A stretch of DNA of 64,000 nucleotides from Enoplosus armatus (Eukaryota > Chordata > Actinopteri > Centrarchiformes > Enoplosidae). The notes beneath the pieces are model-generated. The model was not told the DNA's origin. It did no database searches and saw only the letters and a list, made by a program, of their open reading frames with translations. The DNA is taken from contig NC_092193.1 of the NCBI RefSeq assembly GCF_043641665.1, forward strand, positions 11,896,501 to 11,960,500, written 5' to 3'. Both the position numbers and the translations under genes were made by a program. Below are positions 63,629 to 64,000 of the stretch, piece after piece; the stretch's first letter is position 1; the number at the start of each line of letters is the position of its first letter.

Positions 63629-64000
63629 CTGCAGAAAAGGAGAGTGGGATCATTAAATATGTCTAAAATGTCTTTGTCCACAAATAAAATGAATGAATGC
63701 CATGAACAGCCAAGGAAACAACCAACACAAAAACACATCTGTAACATGTTTTATGACAAATTTCACTTATGTAAAGATGGTGCTTTATCCTTTAATGTCT
63801 TTTTGGAAAAACAGTCATCATCTTTCTGAGTTTAGGATCAAGCCCCCTGATGATAACATTCATGACAGGAACTCATCCATTCCCTATTTCTCTCAGTTCT
63901 ACGAGCGTGCGCTAATAGCCACTCTGGAGATCAAGTGGAAGACTCGCTGATGGGCTACATGACCAATGGGCTGCAAACGCAATCGGAGAGCTGTGAGCTG
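63629..64000. other. kmt2c intron (partial)
   Basis: Upstream of the first resolved exon. The first half of ePHD1 was searched for and not seen on the minus strand. Confidence 0.5.

Noticed and set aside
63840..63950. Plus-strand stretch with CTCTCAG then FYERALIATLEIKWKTR as an exon of another gene
   Set aside because: Only one splice-like site and no recognised protein; too little support.

Overview
The window looks like nuclear DNA of a ray-finned (teleost) fish. It has vertebrate-type split genes with GT-AG introns, dispersed repeats of the kind common in percomorph fishes, microsatellites, and protein matches to two vertebrate genes. Both genes lie on the minus strand, so transcription runs from high to low coordinates. 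Matches to human proteins are from recall, not from a database search. No RNA genes, CRISPR arrays or bacterial features were seen.

Layout. (1) 656-16729 holds the 5' part of prkag2 (AMP-activated protein kinase gamma-2). Exon 1 and five further coding exons cover the long N-terminal extension and the first half of CBS repeat 1; the rest lies beyond position 1. A GC-richer block at about 2507-2780, just upstream of the MLEKLE exon, could be the promoter of the short isoform. (2) About 16730-19020 holds the prkag2 leader and promoter and a short intergenic spacer with two fish repeats. (3) About 19020-63628 is kmt2c (MLL3), the catalytic subunit of a COMPASS-like histone H3K4 methyltransferase. 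I resolved 54 coding exons whose reading frames join without a break (4,708 residues plus stop). They run from the middle of the first extended PHD finger through PHD fingers 1-6, an HMG box, the DPY/TPRP repeat region, Gln-rich coiled coils, the second extended PHD, FYRN/FYRC, the WDR5-binding motif and the SET/post-SET domain. The first exons of kmt2c lie beyond position 64000.

Main points of interest. The SET domain has phenylalanine in place of two tyrosines that are near-invariant in KMT2 proteins; one is the Phe/Tyr switch position that controls how many methyl groups are added. A dispersed repeat present twice in kmt2c introns carries a perfect estrogen-response palindrome overlapping a DR1 nuclear-receptor element. 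A 48-nt in-frame exon absent from the recalled human protein, a UA/CA repeat beside a 3' splice site, two tandem-acceptor sites and two transposon insertions close to 5' splice sites are further candidates.

The two genes are separate functional units: prkag2 encodes the nucleotide-sensing subunit of AMPK and kmt2c encodes an enhancer-associated methyltransferase. Their order and orientation match the human 7q36 block, but the GALNT11/GALNTL5 genes that separate them in human are not found here.
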